Assembly: GCF_900109995.1 (NCBI RefSeq)
Contig: NZ_FOCB01000014.1
Location: 78,763-142,762, forward strand
Direction of reading: 5' to 3'
DNA length: 64,000 bases
DNA from: Pseudomonas sp. ok272
GTDB lineage: Bacteria > Pseudomonadota > Gammaproteobacteria > Pseudomonadales > Pseudomonadaceae
Of the stretch, positions 18,793 to 29,079 are shown one piece after another (the stretch's first letter is position 1; every line of letters begins with the position of its first letter). A program made the position numbers and the translations under genes. The notes below the pieces were generated by a model. That model did no database searches and was not told where the DNA came from. It was given only the letters and a program-made list of their open reading frames with translations.

Positions 18793-20613
18793 TTAGTTAC
18801 CGGACTTCTTGGCAGCGCGGGTACGCTCGCTTTCGCCCAGGATCTTCTTACGAAGACGGATGGACTTCGGCGTCACTTCGCACAGCTCGTCTTCTTGTAC
18901 GAATTCCAGGGCCTGCTCCAGGGTGAAGCGGATAGGCGGAACCAAAGCGATGGTTTCGTCTTTACCCGATGCACGCATGTTGTCGAGCTTCTTGCCCTTG
19001 GTTGGGTTGACACCCAGGTCGTTGTCGCGGCTGTTGATGCCGACGATTTGACCTTCGTACACGTCTTCGCCGTGGCCCAGGAACAGCTTGCCACGTGCTT
19101 GCAGGGTTTCCAGCGAGTAGGTCAGTGCCTTACCGGTAGCGACCGAAACCAGCACGCCGTTCTGACGGCCGGACATGTCGCCGGACTTCATCACGTCGTA
19201 ACGGTCGAAGATCGAGGTCAGGATGCCTGCACCGGAGGTCAGGGTCAGGAACTCGTTACGGAAACCGATCAAGCCACGCGCCGGGATGTTGTACTCAAGG
19301 CGCACACGGCCCTTGCCATCCGGAACCATGTTGGTCAGGTCGCCCTTACGGATACCGATCTGTTCCATGATCGCGCCCTGGGACTCTTCTGGCAGGTCGA
19401 TGGTGACGTTTTCGTACGGTTCGTGCTTAACGCCGTCAACCATGCGGATGATCACTTCCGGACGACCAACACCCATTTCGAAGCCTTCGCGACGCATGGT
19501 TTCGATCAGTACCGAGAGGTGCAGCTCACCACGGCCGGAGACCTTGAACTTGTCAGCCGAGTCGCCTTCTTCAACGCGCAGAGCAACGTTGTACAGCAGC
19601 TCTTTGTCCAGACGCTCTTTGATGTTACGGCTGGTCACGAACTTGCCTTCACGGCCGCAGAACGGCGAGTCGTTAACCTGGAAGGTCATCGAAACGGTAG
19701 GTTCGTCAACGGTCAGCGGCTTCATCGCTTCGACGTTCAGTGGGTCGCACAGCGTGTCGGAGATGAACAGCTGGTCGAAGCCGCTGACGCAGACGATGTC
19801 GCCGGCAGCTGCTTCTTCAACGTCGATGCGGTGCAGGCCGTGGTGACCCATCAGCTTGAGGATACGACCGTTGCGGCGCTTGCCGTCGGCGTCGATAGCC
19901 ACCACCTGGGTGTTAGGCTTGACGCGACCGCGAGCGATACGGCCAACGCCGATAACACCCAGGAAGCTGTTGTAGTCCAGTGCGGAGATCTGCATCTGGA
20001 ACGGGCCGTCACGGTCGACTTTTGGCGCCGGAACGTGGTCGACAATGGCCTGGTACAGCGGGGTCATGTCTTCAGCCATGTCGGTGTGTTCCAGACCGGC
20101 AATGCCGTTCAGGGCCGAGGCGTAGACGACTTTGAAGTCCAACTGTTCTTCGGTAGCACCCAGGTTGTCGAACAGGTCGAAGATCTGGTCCAGAACCCAG
20201 TCCGGACGTGCGCCCGGACGGTCAACCTTGTTGATCACCACGATCGGACGCAGGCCAGCCTGGAAGGCCTTCTGGGTCACGAAACGGGTTTGCGGCATAG
20301 GGCCGTCTTGAGCATCGACCAGCAACAGAACGGAGTCGACCATCGACATTACGCGCTCAACTTCACCACCGAAGTCGGCGTGGCCCGGGGTGTCCACGAT
20401 GTTGATGTGGTAGCCGTTCCAGTTGATGGCGGTGTTCTTCGCCAGAATGGTAATACCGCGCTCTTTCTCCTGGTCGTTGGAGTCCATCACGCGCTCGTCG
20501 TTGAGCTCACTGCGCTCCAGGGTGCCGGATTGACGCAAGAGTTTGTCTACCAGGGTGGTTTTACCGTGGTCAACGTGAGCAATGATGGCGATGTTGCGTA
20601 GATTTTCGATCAC
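18793..20613 (-). CDS. typA: Ribosome-associated GTPase TypA/BipA
   Basis: Translational GTPase acting on the ribosome in assembly and stress adaptation. The product is 606 residues when started at the GTG at 20613 (VIENLRNIAIIAHVDHGKTT), the usual length; an ATG 17 codons upstream would add a non-conserved tail. G-domain motifs are present: AHVDHGKTTL (G1), DTPGHADFGGEV (G3) and NKVDR (G4). Elongation-factor-like domains follow, then the BipA-specific C-terminal region ending in a basic tail. It is followed by a strong terminator. Confidence 0.97.
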   Translation of the reverse strand: MIENLRNIAIIAHVDHGKTTLVDKLLRQSGTLERSELNDERVMDSNDQEKERGITILAKNTAINWNGYHINIVDTPGHADFGGEVERVMSMVDSVLLLVDAQDGPMPQTRFVTQKAFQAGLRPIVVINKVDRPGARPDWVLDQIFDLFDNLGATEEQLDFKVVYASALNGIAGLEHTDMAEDMTPLYQAIVDHVPAPKVDRDGPFQMQISALDYNSFLGVIGVGRIARGRVKPNTQVVAIDADGKRRNGRILKLMGHHGLHRIDVEEAAAGDIVCVSGFDQLFISDTLCDPLNVEAMKPLTVDEPTVSMTFQVNDSPFCGREGKFVTSRNIKERLDKELLYNVALRVEEGDSADKFKVSGRGELHLSVLIETMRREGFEMGVGRPEVIIRMVDGVKHEPYENVTIDLPEESQGAIMEQIGIRKGDLTNMVPDGKGRVRLEYNIPARGLIGFRNEFLTLTSGAGILTSIFDRYDVMKSGDMSGRQNGVLVSVATGKALTYSLETLQARGKLFLGHGEDVYEGQIVGINSRDNDLGVNPTKGKKLDNMRASGKDETIALVPPIRFTLEQALEFVQEDELCEVTPKSIRLRKKILGESERTRAAKKSGN

Positions 20614-20753
20614 TTGTGTATCTCGATCAGAGGATTCGGTGTGCTGACAAGTCTTGGCAGCCATTTAAACGTTGCGTCCGTCAAGCCGGTTACGGCTTGA
20701 CGGCGGCGTCGGGGGGCCGGTGACGCAGGCCACAGGCAAACAGCCCCGGGCTC

Positions 20754-22208
20754 TTAGCTCGGTCGATAAACGCGCACATTGGCATGCCCCTCACTGAGCA
20801 AATGGTGGGCATGCAGGCGACTCATCACGCCTTTGTCGCAATACAACAGGTACTGGCGAGTAGGGTCCAGTTCCTTGAAACGAGCGTTCAGTGCATAAAA
20901 CGGCATCGCTTGTACCTCGATGCCAGCAAGCCCCAGCGGTTCGTCTTCAACGGCATCAGGATGACGGATGTCGATGACGATTTGCCCTGCCAGCGCCTCA
21001 CTGACTTCTTCTATCTGCAAGTCCTGGCCCAATTCGTCGATGACTCGATCGATGGGGACCAGCTTGGCGTTCTCGAGCGCACGCTCAAGGACCGCCATGT
21101 CGAATTCTTTCTCTTCGTGCTCCACGCGTGGTTTCTTGGCGTGGGTCTTGGGGTTCACCGAGATGACCCCGCAGTACTCTGGCATGTGCTTGGCGAAGTC
21201 GGCGGTGCCGATTTCGTTGGCCAGGTCGATGATGTCCTGCTTGTGGCTGGCGATCAGCGGGCGCAATACCAGCTTCTCGGTCACGCAGTCGATCACGTTC
21301 AGGTTCGGCAGCGTCTGGCTGGACACTTGGGAGATCGCCTCGCCCGTCACCAGTGCCTCGATGTCCAGGCGATCGGCGATTCGGGACGCCGCGCGCAACA
21401 TCATACGCTTCAATACCACGCCCATATGACTGTTATCGACTTTGCCGAGAATTTCTCCCAGCACTTCCTCGAACGGCACACTGACAAATAGCACGCGTTG
21501 GGAGCTGCCGTACTTCTTCCAGATGAAGTGCGCGACTTCCATCACGCCCAATTCGTGGGCTCGCCCACCCAGGTTGAAGAAGCAGAAGTGCGCCAGCAGC
21601 CCGCGGCGCATGATCTGGTAGGCGGCGACGGTCGAGTCAAAGCCGCCGGACATCAGCACCAGGGTCTGTTCCAGCGCGCCCAGCGGGTAACCGCCGATGC
21701 TGTTGTGCTGGTTGTGGATGACAAACAACCGTTTGTCGCGAATCTCGATACGCACTTCGATTTGCGGCTCTTTGAGCGAGATTCCGGCCGCGTTGCACTG
21801 GCGACGCAGCTGGCTGCCGACGTATTTCTCGACATCCATGGAGCTGAATTCGTGCTTGCCGGCCCGCTTGCAGCGCACCGAAAAGATCTTCCCGGCCAGG
21901 GCCTCGCCGAAGTGCTCCTGGCACTTGGCGACGATGTCGTCGAAGTCACCCAATGGGTACTCATCGACCTGCAGGAAATGCGCGATGCCCGGCATGCAGC
22001 TCAGGCGATCGGTCATGTCCTTCAAGGCTTTGGGGTCAGTGACGCGGGTTTCCAGCTCGAGGTTGTCCCACACGCCGTTCACCACCACAGCCGGGTCCAG
22101 ATCGCGGAGTACGGCACGGATGTTCTTGGCCAACTGACGGATGAAACGCATCCGTACCGGGCGGCTCTTGATGGTGATCTCGGGGAAGACTTTTACGATT
22201 AGTTTCAT
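20754..22208 (-). CDS. thiI: tRNA 4-thiouridine synthase ThiI
   Basis: Cytoplasmic sulfurtransferase making 4-thiouridine at tRNA position 8 and supplying sulfur for the thiazole of thiamine. It is 484 residues, with a ferredoxin-like and THUMP region (about 1-165), a PP-loop SGGFDS at 187-192 that adenylates the tRNA, and a C-terminal rhodanese domain with catalytic Cys457 (LLYCDKGVMS). A second cysteine in MPEYCGV fits the disulfide partner known from E. coli ThiI. So this is the long, rhodanese-containing form. Confidence 0.97.
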   Translation of the reverse strand: MKLIVKVFPEITIKSRPVRMRFIRQLAKNIRAVLRDLDPAVVVNGVWDNLELETRVTDPKALKDMTDRLSCMPGIAHFLQVDEYPLGDFDDIVAKCQEHFGEALAGKIFSVRCKRAGKHEFSSMDVEKYVGSQLRRQCNAAGISLKEPQIEVRIEIRDKRLFVIHNQHNSIGGYPLGALEQTLVLMSGGFDSTVAAYQIMRRGLLAHFCFFNLGGRAHELGVMEVAHFIWKKYGSSQRVLFVSVPFEEVLGEILGKVDNSHMGVVLKRMMLRAASRIADRLDIEALVTGEAISQVSSQTLPNLNVIDCVTEKLVLRPLIASHKQDIIDLANEIGTADFAKHMPEYCGVISVNPKTHAKKPRVEHEEKEFDMAVLERALENAKLVPIDRVIDELGQDLQIEEVSEALAGQIVIDIRHPDAVEDEPLGLAGIEVQAMPFYALNARFKELDPTRQYLLYCDKGVMSRLHAHHLLSEGHANVRVYRPS

Positions 22209-22305
22209 GAAAACAGCGCGCGCTTAGCCAGCCGAAAAAGGGGGGCGCGGATTATAGCGGAAATTGCTCAAGGTTTAACCAGTTAATATGCAGAAGGTTT
22301 TGCGT

Positions 22306-22322
22306 GCACCAAAACGGGTCAT
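22306..22322. promoter_or_regulatory. Possible NtrC site upstream of glnA
   Basis: TGCACCA (22306-22312), followed by a poor second half (CGGGTCA), lies about 120 nt before the sigma54 promoter, a normal enhancer distance. Only one half matches the NtrC consensus well. The remaining 22209-22424 holds no gene. Confidence 0.35.
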
Positions 22323-22424
22323 TTATGGCGGAAGACGCTACATTAGAGGGCGGTATTTTCCGCCTTTATGCCGTTTACAGCGTTATAAGCGTGATATTGG
22401 GGCAAAAAACCCAAGTCGGGGCAC

Positions 22425-22440
22425 TGGCATGCAATTTGCT
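22425..22440 (+). promoter_or_regulatory. Sigma54 promoter of glnA
   Basis: TGGCAT-GCAAT-TTGCT, an almost exact match to the -24/-12 consensus. Transcription should start near 22451, giving an 88-nt leader before the glnA ATG. This fits nitrogen control of glnA by NtrC and RpoN. Confidence 0.85.
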
Positions 22441-22538
22441 CCCTTGTGAGGCAGGTTGCCGTGGCAGAGTATGCGCGCCGGCATCACCCACATTCCAAGG
22501 GCATTCCACTACCCGCCCGAAGCCACCCGGAGGACACT

Positions 22539-23945
22539 ATGTCGAAGTCGGTTCAACTCATCAAAGATCATGACGTCAAATGGATTGATCTGCGCTTCAC
22601 GGACACCAAAGGCACTCAGCACCACGTGACCATGCCGGCTCGCGACGCGCTGGATGACGCCTTCTTCGAAGAAGGCAAAATGTTCGACGGTTCCTCCATC
22701 GCTGGCTGGAAAGGCATCGAAGCCTCCGACATGATCCTGATGCCGGACGACAGCACCGCTGTCCTCGATCCGTTCACCGAAGACCCAACCCTGATCATCG
22801 TCTGCAACGTGATCGACCCTTCGACCATGCAAGGCTATGACCGCGACCCACGTGCGATCGCCAAGCGCGCCGAGGACTACCTCAAGTCCACCGCCATCGG
22901 TGACACCGTATTCGTCGGCCCGGAGCCTGAGTTCTTCATCTTCGACCAAGTGAAGTTCAAGTCCGACATCTCCGGCTCCATGTTCAAGATCTTCTCCGAA
23001 CAAGGTTCGTGGATGTCCGACCAGGACGTGGAAGGCGGCAACCATGGCCACCGTCCAGGTATCAAGGGCGGCTACTTCCCGGTTCCACCGTTCGACCACG
23101 ACCACGAAATCCGTACCTCCATGTGCAACGCCATGGAAGAAATGGGCCTGGTCATCGAAGTGCACCACCACGAAGTGGCGACTGCCGGCCAGAACGAAAT
23201 CGGCGTGCGCTTCAACACCCTGGTGGCCAAGGCTGACGAAGTCCAGACCCTCAAGTACTGCGTACACAACGTCGCCGTTGCCTACGGCCGTACCGCGACC
23301 TTCATGCCTAAGCCTCTGTACGGCGACAACGGCTCGGGGATGCACGTTCACCTGTCCATCGCCAAAGATGGCAAGAACACCTTCGCTGGCGAAGGCTATG
23401 CCGGCCTGTCCGACACCGCCCTGTTCTTCATCGGCGGCATCATCAAGCACGGTAAGGCCCTGAACGGCTTCACCAACCCGTCGACCAACTCCTACAAGCG
23501 TCTGGTCCCAGGTTTCGAAGCGCCAGTGATGCTGGCCTACTCGGCACGCAACCGTTCGGCTTCGATCCGTATTCCTTACGTGTCCAGCCCGCGCGCTCGT
23601 CGTATCGAAGCACGCTTCCCGGATCCGGCTGCCAACCCATACCTGTGCTTCGCGGCCCTGCTGATGGCTGGCCTGGACGGTATCCAGAACAAGATCCACC
23701 CAGGCGACGCCGCCGACAAGAACTTGTACGACCTGCCGCCTGAAGAGGCCAAAGAGATCCCACAAGTGTGCGGCAGCCTGAAAGAAGCCCTGGAAGAGCT
23801 GGACAAGGGCCGTGCGTTCCTGACCAAGGGCGGCGTATTCAGCGATGACTTCATCGACGCTTACATTGCCCTGAAAAGCGAAGAAGAAATCAAGGTTCGC
23901 ACCTTCGTACACCCACTGGAATACGAGCTGTACTACAGCTGCTGA
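22539..23945 (+). CDS. glnA: Type I glutamine synthetase
   Basis: Central ammonium-assimilating enzyme: glutamate + NH4+ + ATP to glutamine. The product is 468 residues, the normal GSI-beta length. The ATG at 22539 has a GGAGG site (CCCGGAGGACACT). Signatures include FDGSSIAGWKGIEASDM near 48-64, the ATP-binding KPLYGDNGSGMH region, and NLYDLPPEE, whose Tyr is the adenylylation site, so GlnE-type regulation is expected. It is driven by a sigma54 promoter and followed by a terminator. Confidence 0.98.
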   Translation: MSKSVQLIKDHDVKWIDLRFTDTKGTQHHVTMPARDALDDAFFEEGKMFDGSSIAGWKGIEASDMILMPDDSTAVLDPFTEDPTLIIVCNVIDPSTMQGYDRDPRAIAKRAEDYLKSTAIGDTVFVGPEPEFFIFDQVKFKSDISGSMFKIFSEQGSWMSDQDVEGGNHGHRPGIKGGYFPVPPFDHDHEIRTSMCNAMEEMGLVIEVHHHEVATAGQNEIGVRFNTLVAKADEVQTLKYCVHNVAVAYGRTATFMPKPLYGDNGSGMHVHLSIAKDGKNTFAGEGYAGLSDTALFFIGGIIKHGKALNGFTNPSTNSYKRLVPGFEAPVMLAYSARNRSASIRIPYVSSPRARRIEARFPDPAANPYLCFAALLMAGLDGIQNKIHPGDAADKNLYDLPPEEAKEIPQVCGSLKEALEELDKGRAFLTKGGVFSDDFIDAYIALKSEEEIKVRTFVHPLEYELYYSC

Positions 23946-23979
23946 TCCAGTAACGCCCGCACACGCGGCGTGACAAAAA

Positions 23980-24006
23980 CAGGCCTCCTTCGCAGGGGGC
24001 CTTTTT
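23980..24006 (+). terminator. Rho-independent terminator of glnA
   Basis: Stem AGGCCTCC / GGGGGCCT with one G-T pair and a 6-nt loop, followed by a run of six or more Ts, 35 nt after the glnA stop. Confidence 0.85.
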
Positions 24007-24132
24007 TATGGGAAAAATTCGCCACAACCTCGCGGACAATTCCTCCAGCCAACAGCTCCGCGCCCGGCATCCCCACTCCCCCCTGCCTTTTACCCTGGCG
24101 ACACCTTCACTCAGCCAGCCCAAGGACCCACC

Positions 24133-24285
24133 ATGCCAACCCGTCCCCTGTATGCCCTGCTCATGACCCTCGCCCTGCTGACTGCCGCCGGGTGCAGCGC
24201 AAGCGATGTCGAACTCACCCTGGAGCGAGACATGCTGCTTTACGGCAGCACCGCCACGCACGACGCCCTCAACCAGCAAAGCTGA
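24133..24285 (+). CDS. Small 50-residue predicted lipoprotein
   Basis: A short reading frame with an AAGGA site before the ATG. The product begins MPTRPLYALLMTLALLTAAGCSASD, a signal peptide with lipobox TAAGC (Cys 21), and leaves a mature peptide of about 30 residues ending THDALNQQS. It lies between the glnA terminator and a second hairpin, so it has its own transcript or depends on read-through. No homologous family is recognised. Lipobox, ribosome site and a following hairpin together argue it is real. Confidence 0.55.
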   Translation: MPTRPLYALLMTLALLTAAGCSASDVELTLERDMLLYGSTATHDALNQQS

Positions 24286-24299
24286 CCCGCCAACAGGCG

Positions 24300-24324
24300 A
24301 ACCCGACGCACACGCCGTCGGGTT
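24300..24324 (+). terminator. Hairpin after the small lipoprotein gene
   Basis: A 9-bp perfect stem AACCCGACG / CGTCGGGTT, 15 nt after the stop. The following sequence (cccgggtttaattt) is only moderately T-rich, so this is a weak or factor-assisted terminator. Confidence 0.55.
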
Positions 24325-24353
24325 CCCGGGTTTAATTTGAACACTGACAGGAT

Positions 24354-24372
24354 TGCGCACTATATTGGTGCA
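24354..24372. promoter_or_regulatory. NtrC binding site upstream of ntrB
   Basis: GCAC-TATATTG-GTGC, a near-perfect dyad of the NtrC consensus and very like the E. coli glnA/glnL sites. It lies about 220 nt before the ntrB ATG and suggests autoregulation of ntrBC. The stretch 24373-24593 has no gene that I can support. Confidence 0.75.
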
Positions 24373-24593
24373 GCAATCTGCACCCTTCCCACTTGCCCTA
24401 CCCATTTTGGTTCGAAAATACTCGCAAGAGCCGGCAGAACCCGACGCAACGGGAGCTAAAGCGCCAATTTCAGGGGTTTATTGCTTCGTTTCGGAGCCTT
24501 GGTTTGGTTTTTGCATTTTCCTCGCATCAGCGCCCTACCTGCGCGCGCACGCCGGGATCAGCCCCGGGCTGCCCTGCTCCAAAAGAGGTCCTA

Positions 24594-25675
24594 ATGACCA
24601 TCAGCGACGCACTGCACCGCTTGCTACTCGACAACCTGACCACCGCCACCATTCTGCTCGATGCCCAACTGCGCCTTGAGTACATGAATCCGGCCGCGGA
24701 AATGCTCCTGGCCATCAGTGGCCAGCGCAGCCACGGGCAGTTCATCAGCGAGCTGTTCACCGAGTCGCCCGAAGCCCTGAATTCGCTGCGCCAGGCCGTG
24801 GAGCACGCACACCCGTTCACCAAGCGCGAAGCCATGCTCACCGCCCTGACCGGCCAGACCCTGACCGTCGACTACGCCGTGACGCCGATCCTCAGCAACA
24901 GCGGCACCCTGCTGCTGCTCGAAGTCCACCCCCGCGACCGCCTGCTACGCATCACCAAGGAAGAGGCCCAACTGTCCAAGCAGGAAACCAGCAAGATGCT
25001 GGTGCGCGGCCTCGCCCATGAGATCAAGAACCCCCTGGGCGGGATTCGCGGCGCGGCCCAGTTGCTGGCCCGCGAGCTGCCGGAAGAAAGCCTCAAGGAC
25101 TACACCAACGTCATCATCGAGGAAGCCGATCGCCTGCGGAACCTGGTGGATCGCATGCTCGGCTCGAACAAGCTGCCGTCGCTGGCGATGTGCAACGTCC
25201 ACGAAGTGCTGGAGCGGGTGTGCAACCTGGTGGAAGCCGAAAGCCAGGGCGGCATCACCCTGGTGCGCGACTACGACCCGAGCATCCCGGACGTGCTGAT
25301 CGACCGTGAACAAATGATCCAGGCCGTGCTGAACATCGTGCGCAACGCGATGCAGGCGATCAGCAGCCAGAACGAGCTGCGCCTGGGCCGCATCACCCTG
25401 CGCTCGCGAACCCTGCGCCAGTTCACCATCGGCCACGTGCGCCACCGCCTGGTGACCAAGATCGAAATCATCGACAACGGCCCGGGCGTGCCCGCGGACC
25501 TGCAGGAAACCATCTTCTTCCCCATGGTCAGCGGCCGCCCGGATGGCACCGGGCTGGGCCTGGCCATTACCCAGAACATTATCAGCCAGCACCAGGGCCT
25601 GATCGAATGTGACAGCCATCCAGGCCACACCACCTTCTCGATCTTTCTGCCACTGGAACAAGGAGCCACATCGAC

Positions 25676-25679
<4 letters not shown>
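24594..25679 (+). CDS. ntrB: Nitrogen regulation sensor kinase NtrB
   Basis: Cytoplasmic histidine kinase/phosphatase for NtrC that reads nitrogen status through PII. The product is 361 residues from the ATG at 24594 (AGAGGT site upstream). A PAS domain spans about 10-115, the H-box RGLAHEIKNPLGG carries phospho-acceptor His142, and N, G1 and G2 boxes of the ATPase domain follow (VRNAMQAI, DNGPGVP, GTGLGLAI). Its stop overlaps the ntrC start (ATGA), giving translational coupling. Confidence 0.97.
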
Positions 25680-27112
<1,433 letters not shown>

Positions 27113-27132
27113 CGCCACACACGACGACACCG

Positions 27133-27221
27133 TGTGGGAGCGAGCCTGCTCGCGAATGAAAGGACAATGAGCATCAGCGTTGACGGTGCAGCCACCTTCG
27201 CGAGCAGGCGCGCTCCCACAT
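27133..27221. repeat. REPIN
   Basis: Inverted pair of REP copies (left starts TGTGGGAGCGAGCCTGCTCGCGAA, written here only by its ends 27133-27155; right ends GCGCTCCCACA at 27221) just after ntrC. Confidence 0.88.
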
Positions 27222-27323
27222 GGGCTCTGCCCGAGGGCCATGCACCGCTTGAATGCACCATGGTCCGGTATCGCGCACAACGCTTGAGCCGGCAGCCTGA
27301 ACGGCCTCTGCTGTAAAAAACCG

Positions 27324-27347
27324 AAAGCCCCGTAATCCGGGGCTTTT
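27324..27347 (+). terminator. Rho-independent terminator of ntrBC
   Basis: Stem AAAGCCCCG / CGGGGCTTT with a short loop and trailing Ts, preceded by an A-run. It separates ntrC transcription from the small RNA promoter at 27386. Two TGCACC half-sites (27241 and 27254) lie upstream at enhancer distance from that promoter. Confidence 0.85.
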
Positions 27348-27385
27348 CGTTACCCGAAACAAAATCTAAAGACTTTCCAAGAACC

Positions 27386-27401
27386 TGGCACGGCCCCTGC
27401 A
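27386..27401 (+). promoter_or_regulatory. Sigma54 promoter of the NrsZ-like RNA
   Basis: TGGCAC-GGCCC-CTGCA: perfect -24 element and the invariant GC at correct spacing. Predicted transcription start is about 27412. Confidence 0.8.
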
Positions 27402-27411
27402 ATAGTCCAAT

Positions 27412-27541
27412 CACTACCCAGTTTCGGGGGCCTTGGTACAGGCAGGCCGGGGATTCCCCTCTTTACATCCGGGGTTCGAACGAACTCCACACCCTTTTGG
27501 GGTCCCTGATACAGGCAGGTCAGGGATTCCCTCTTTTATTG
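27412..27541 (+). ncRNA. nrsZ: NrsZ-like nitrogen-regulated small RNA
   Basis: Directly downstream of ntrC, where P. aeruginosa encodes the NtrC/RpoN-dependent small RNA NrsZ. Two repeats (about 27427-27465 and 27499-27538) each form a 6-bp stem around an identical 10-nt loop TACAGGCAGG: CCTTGG/CCGGGG (27431-27452) and CCCTGA/TCAGGG (27504-27525). The stems differ but still pair, which is compensatory change. Each 3' arm can instead pair with the following CCCC or CCCT around an ATT loop, followed by a T-rich stretch, so each unit may be processed or terminated. The P. aeruginosa RNA has, from memory, three such stem-loops and modulates swarming through rhlA; this copy has two. Boundaries are predicted. 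Confidence 0.78.
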
Positions 27542-27976
27542 CTCCTGGAGCTCGATCTCCAACCGCCAGCGACCATCGACCTCGCTGCCGGCCCAGTCGC
27601 CCTTCAGTGGCCGGGCCGCCACCAGCGTCAGCAACAAACCCGTGTCAGTGGGGCGCACCCGCCAATTCACATCCCGGGCGTTGACCTTCAACTGCCCTTT
27701 GTCCGCCTTGCCCTCAGCCTGGAACAACAACGCCACCGAGCCATCGACGATCTCGCCGTGCAACTGGGGCTCGCTGTCGAACCACACCTGCAAGCCCTGT
27801 GCGCCGACCTCGACCTGCTGCAGCCGGACGGGCTCGGGGGTGGTCAGGCGACCGATCATCAGGCCGACCATCACCCCGACAATCGCCAGCGACGCCATGA
27901 CCCGCGGCAATAGCTTCGGCCGTCGATCCACTTCCGGCGTAGAATGCCGGGCATCTTTATCTTCGGAGCCGTGCAT
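27536..27976 (-). CDS. Conserved hypothetical protein with one membrane anchor
   Basis: A 146-residue protein: polar N-terminus, one membrane helix at about 26-43 (MASLAIVGVMVGLMIGRL), then a periplasmic beta-rich region of about 100 residues. No family recognised. Its ATG (27974-27976) overlaps the start codon of the divergent trmL, which would leave almost no shared control region; an internal ATG at 27898 or GTG at 27931 is a possible real start. Its 3' end runs against the terminator of the NrsZ-like RNA. Confidence 0.75.
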   Translation of the reverse strand: MHGSEDKDARHSTPEVDRRPKLLPRVMASLAIVGVMVGLMIGRLTTPEPVRLQQVEVGAQGLQVWFDSEPQLHGEIVDGSVALLFQAEGKADKGQLKVNARDVNWRVRPTDTGLLLTLVAARPLKGDWAGSEVDGRWRLEIELQEQ

Positions 27977-28430
27977 GTTTCACGTCATCCTTTTTCAACC
28001 AGAAATTCCGCCGAACACCGGCAACGTTATCAGGCTGTGCGCCAACAGTGGCTGCCACCTGCATTTGATCGAGCCGCTAGGCTTCGAGATGGACGACAAG
28101 CGCCTGCGCCGGGCCGGACTCGATTACCACGAGTACGCCACCCTGCAACGCCACGCCGACCTCGCCAGTTGCCTGGAAAGCCTGGGTCAGCCACGCCTGT
28201 TCGCCTTCACCACCAAGGGCTCGCGGCCATTCCATGACGCCCGCTTCGCCGAGGGCGATGCCTTCCTGTTCGGCCCGGAAAGCCGTGGCCTGCCCGCGGA
28301 CGTGCTGGACGCCCTGCCGGACGGTCACCGCCTGCGCCTGCCGATGCGCGAAGGCTGCCGCAGCCTGAACCTGTCCAACACCGTGGCGGTGGCCGTGTAC
28401 GAAGGCTGGCGCCAACTGGGCTTCAAGTAA
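27975..28430 (+). CDS. trmL: tRNA (cytidine/uridine-34-2'-O)-methyltransferase TrmL
   Basis: SPOUT-class methyltransferase modifying the wobble base of tRNA-Leu isoacceptors. The product is 151 residues from the ATG at 27975, which has a GGAG site. Family signatures: FQPEIPPNTGNVIRLCAN near residues 7-24, LFGPESRGLP near 100, and the knotted C-terminal motif MREGCRSLNLSNTVAVAVYE. Divergent from the preceding hypothetical gene. Confidence 0.96.
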   Translation: MFHVILFQPEIPPNTGNVIRLCANSGCHLHLIEPLGFEMDDKRLRRAGLDYHEYATLQRHADLASCLESLGQPRLFAFTTKGSRPFHDARFAEGDAFLFGPESRGLPADVLDALPDGHRLRLPMREGCRSLNLSNTVAVAVYEGWRQLGFK

Positions 28431-28442
28431 TCCCCAAACAAA

Positions 28443-28532
28443 TGTGGGAGCGGGCTTGCTCGCGAAGAGGTCAGTACATTCAACATTGATGTTGGATGAC
28501 CCACCGTCTTCGCGAGCAAGCCCGCTCCCACA
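28443..28532. repeat. REPIN
   Basis: Inverted REP pair (left begins TGTGGGAGCGGGCTTGCTCG, right ends GCCCGCTCCCACA) between the convergent trmL and secB genes. Confidence 0.9.
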
Positions 28533-28554
28533 TGGGGGCTTGCGCTAGTTCAAC

Positions 28555-29037
28555 TTACTGAACGGTCTGCGAACCGCCTTCCTGCAGACGCTGCACTTCT
28601 TGCGCGTACAGCGCGTCGAAGTTGACCGGCGCCAGCATCAGGGCCGGGAACGAACCACGGGTCACCAGGCTGTCCAGGGTCTCGCGGGCGTACGGGAACA
28701 GGATGTTCGGGCAGAACGCACCCAGGGTGTGGCTCATCGACGCAGGGTCGAGGTTTTTGATCAGGAAGATACCGGCCTGCTGGACTTCGGCGATGAACGC
28801 CACTTCGTCACCGTTTTTCACGGTCACCGACAGGGTCAGCACGACTTCGTGGAAATCGTCTTCCAGCGTCTTCTGGCGGGTATTGAGGTCCAGACCGACA
28901 CTCGGCTCCCACTGCTGGCGGAAGATCGCCGGGCTTTTCGGCGCTTCGAAGGACAGGTCACGCACATAAATGCGCTGCAAGGAGAATTGTGGTGCGGATT
29001 CTGCTTCGGTAGCGGCGGTGTTCTGTTGGTCAGTCAT
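28555..29037 (-). CDS. secB: Protein-export chaperone SecB
   Basis: Homotetrameric cytoplasmic chaperone that keeps preproteins unfolded and delivers them to SecA. It is 160 residues, with the family core FSLQRIYVRDLSFEAPKSP and LVTRGSFPALMLAPVNFDALY. It is the last gene of a rhodanese-grxC-secB unit, the order usual in gamma-proteobacteria. Confidence 0.97.
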   Translation of the reverse strand: MTDQQNTAATEAESAPQFSLQRIYVRDLSFEAPKSPAIFRQQWEPSVGLDLNTRQKTLEDDFHEVVLTLSVTVKNGDEVAFIAEVQQAGIFLIKNLDPASMSHTLGAFCPNILFPYARETLDSLVTRGSFPALMLAPVNFDALYAQEVQRLQEGGSQTVQ

Positions 29038-29079
29038 CTCAGATCCTTTCTGATCTTGGGGCTTTTATAGGGAAAGAGT

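Noticed and set aside
22446..22538. N-terminal extension of glnA
   Set aside because: The extension starts at the predicted transcription start and lacks a ribosome site; the ATG at 22539 has a strong GGAGG and the family N-terminus.
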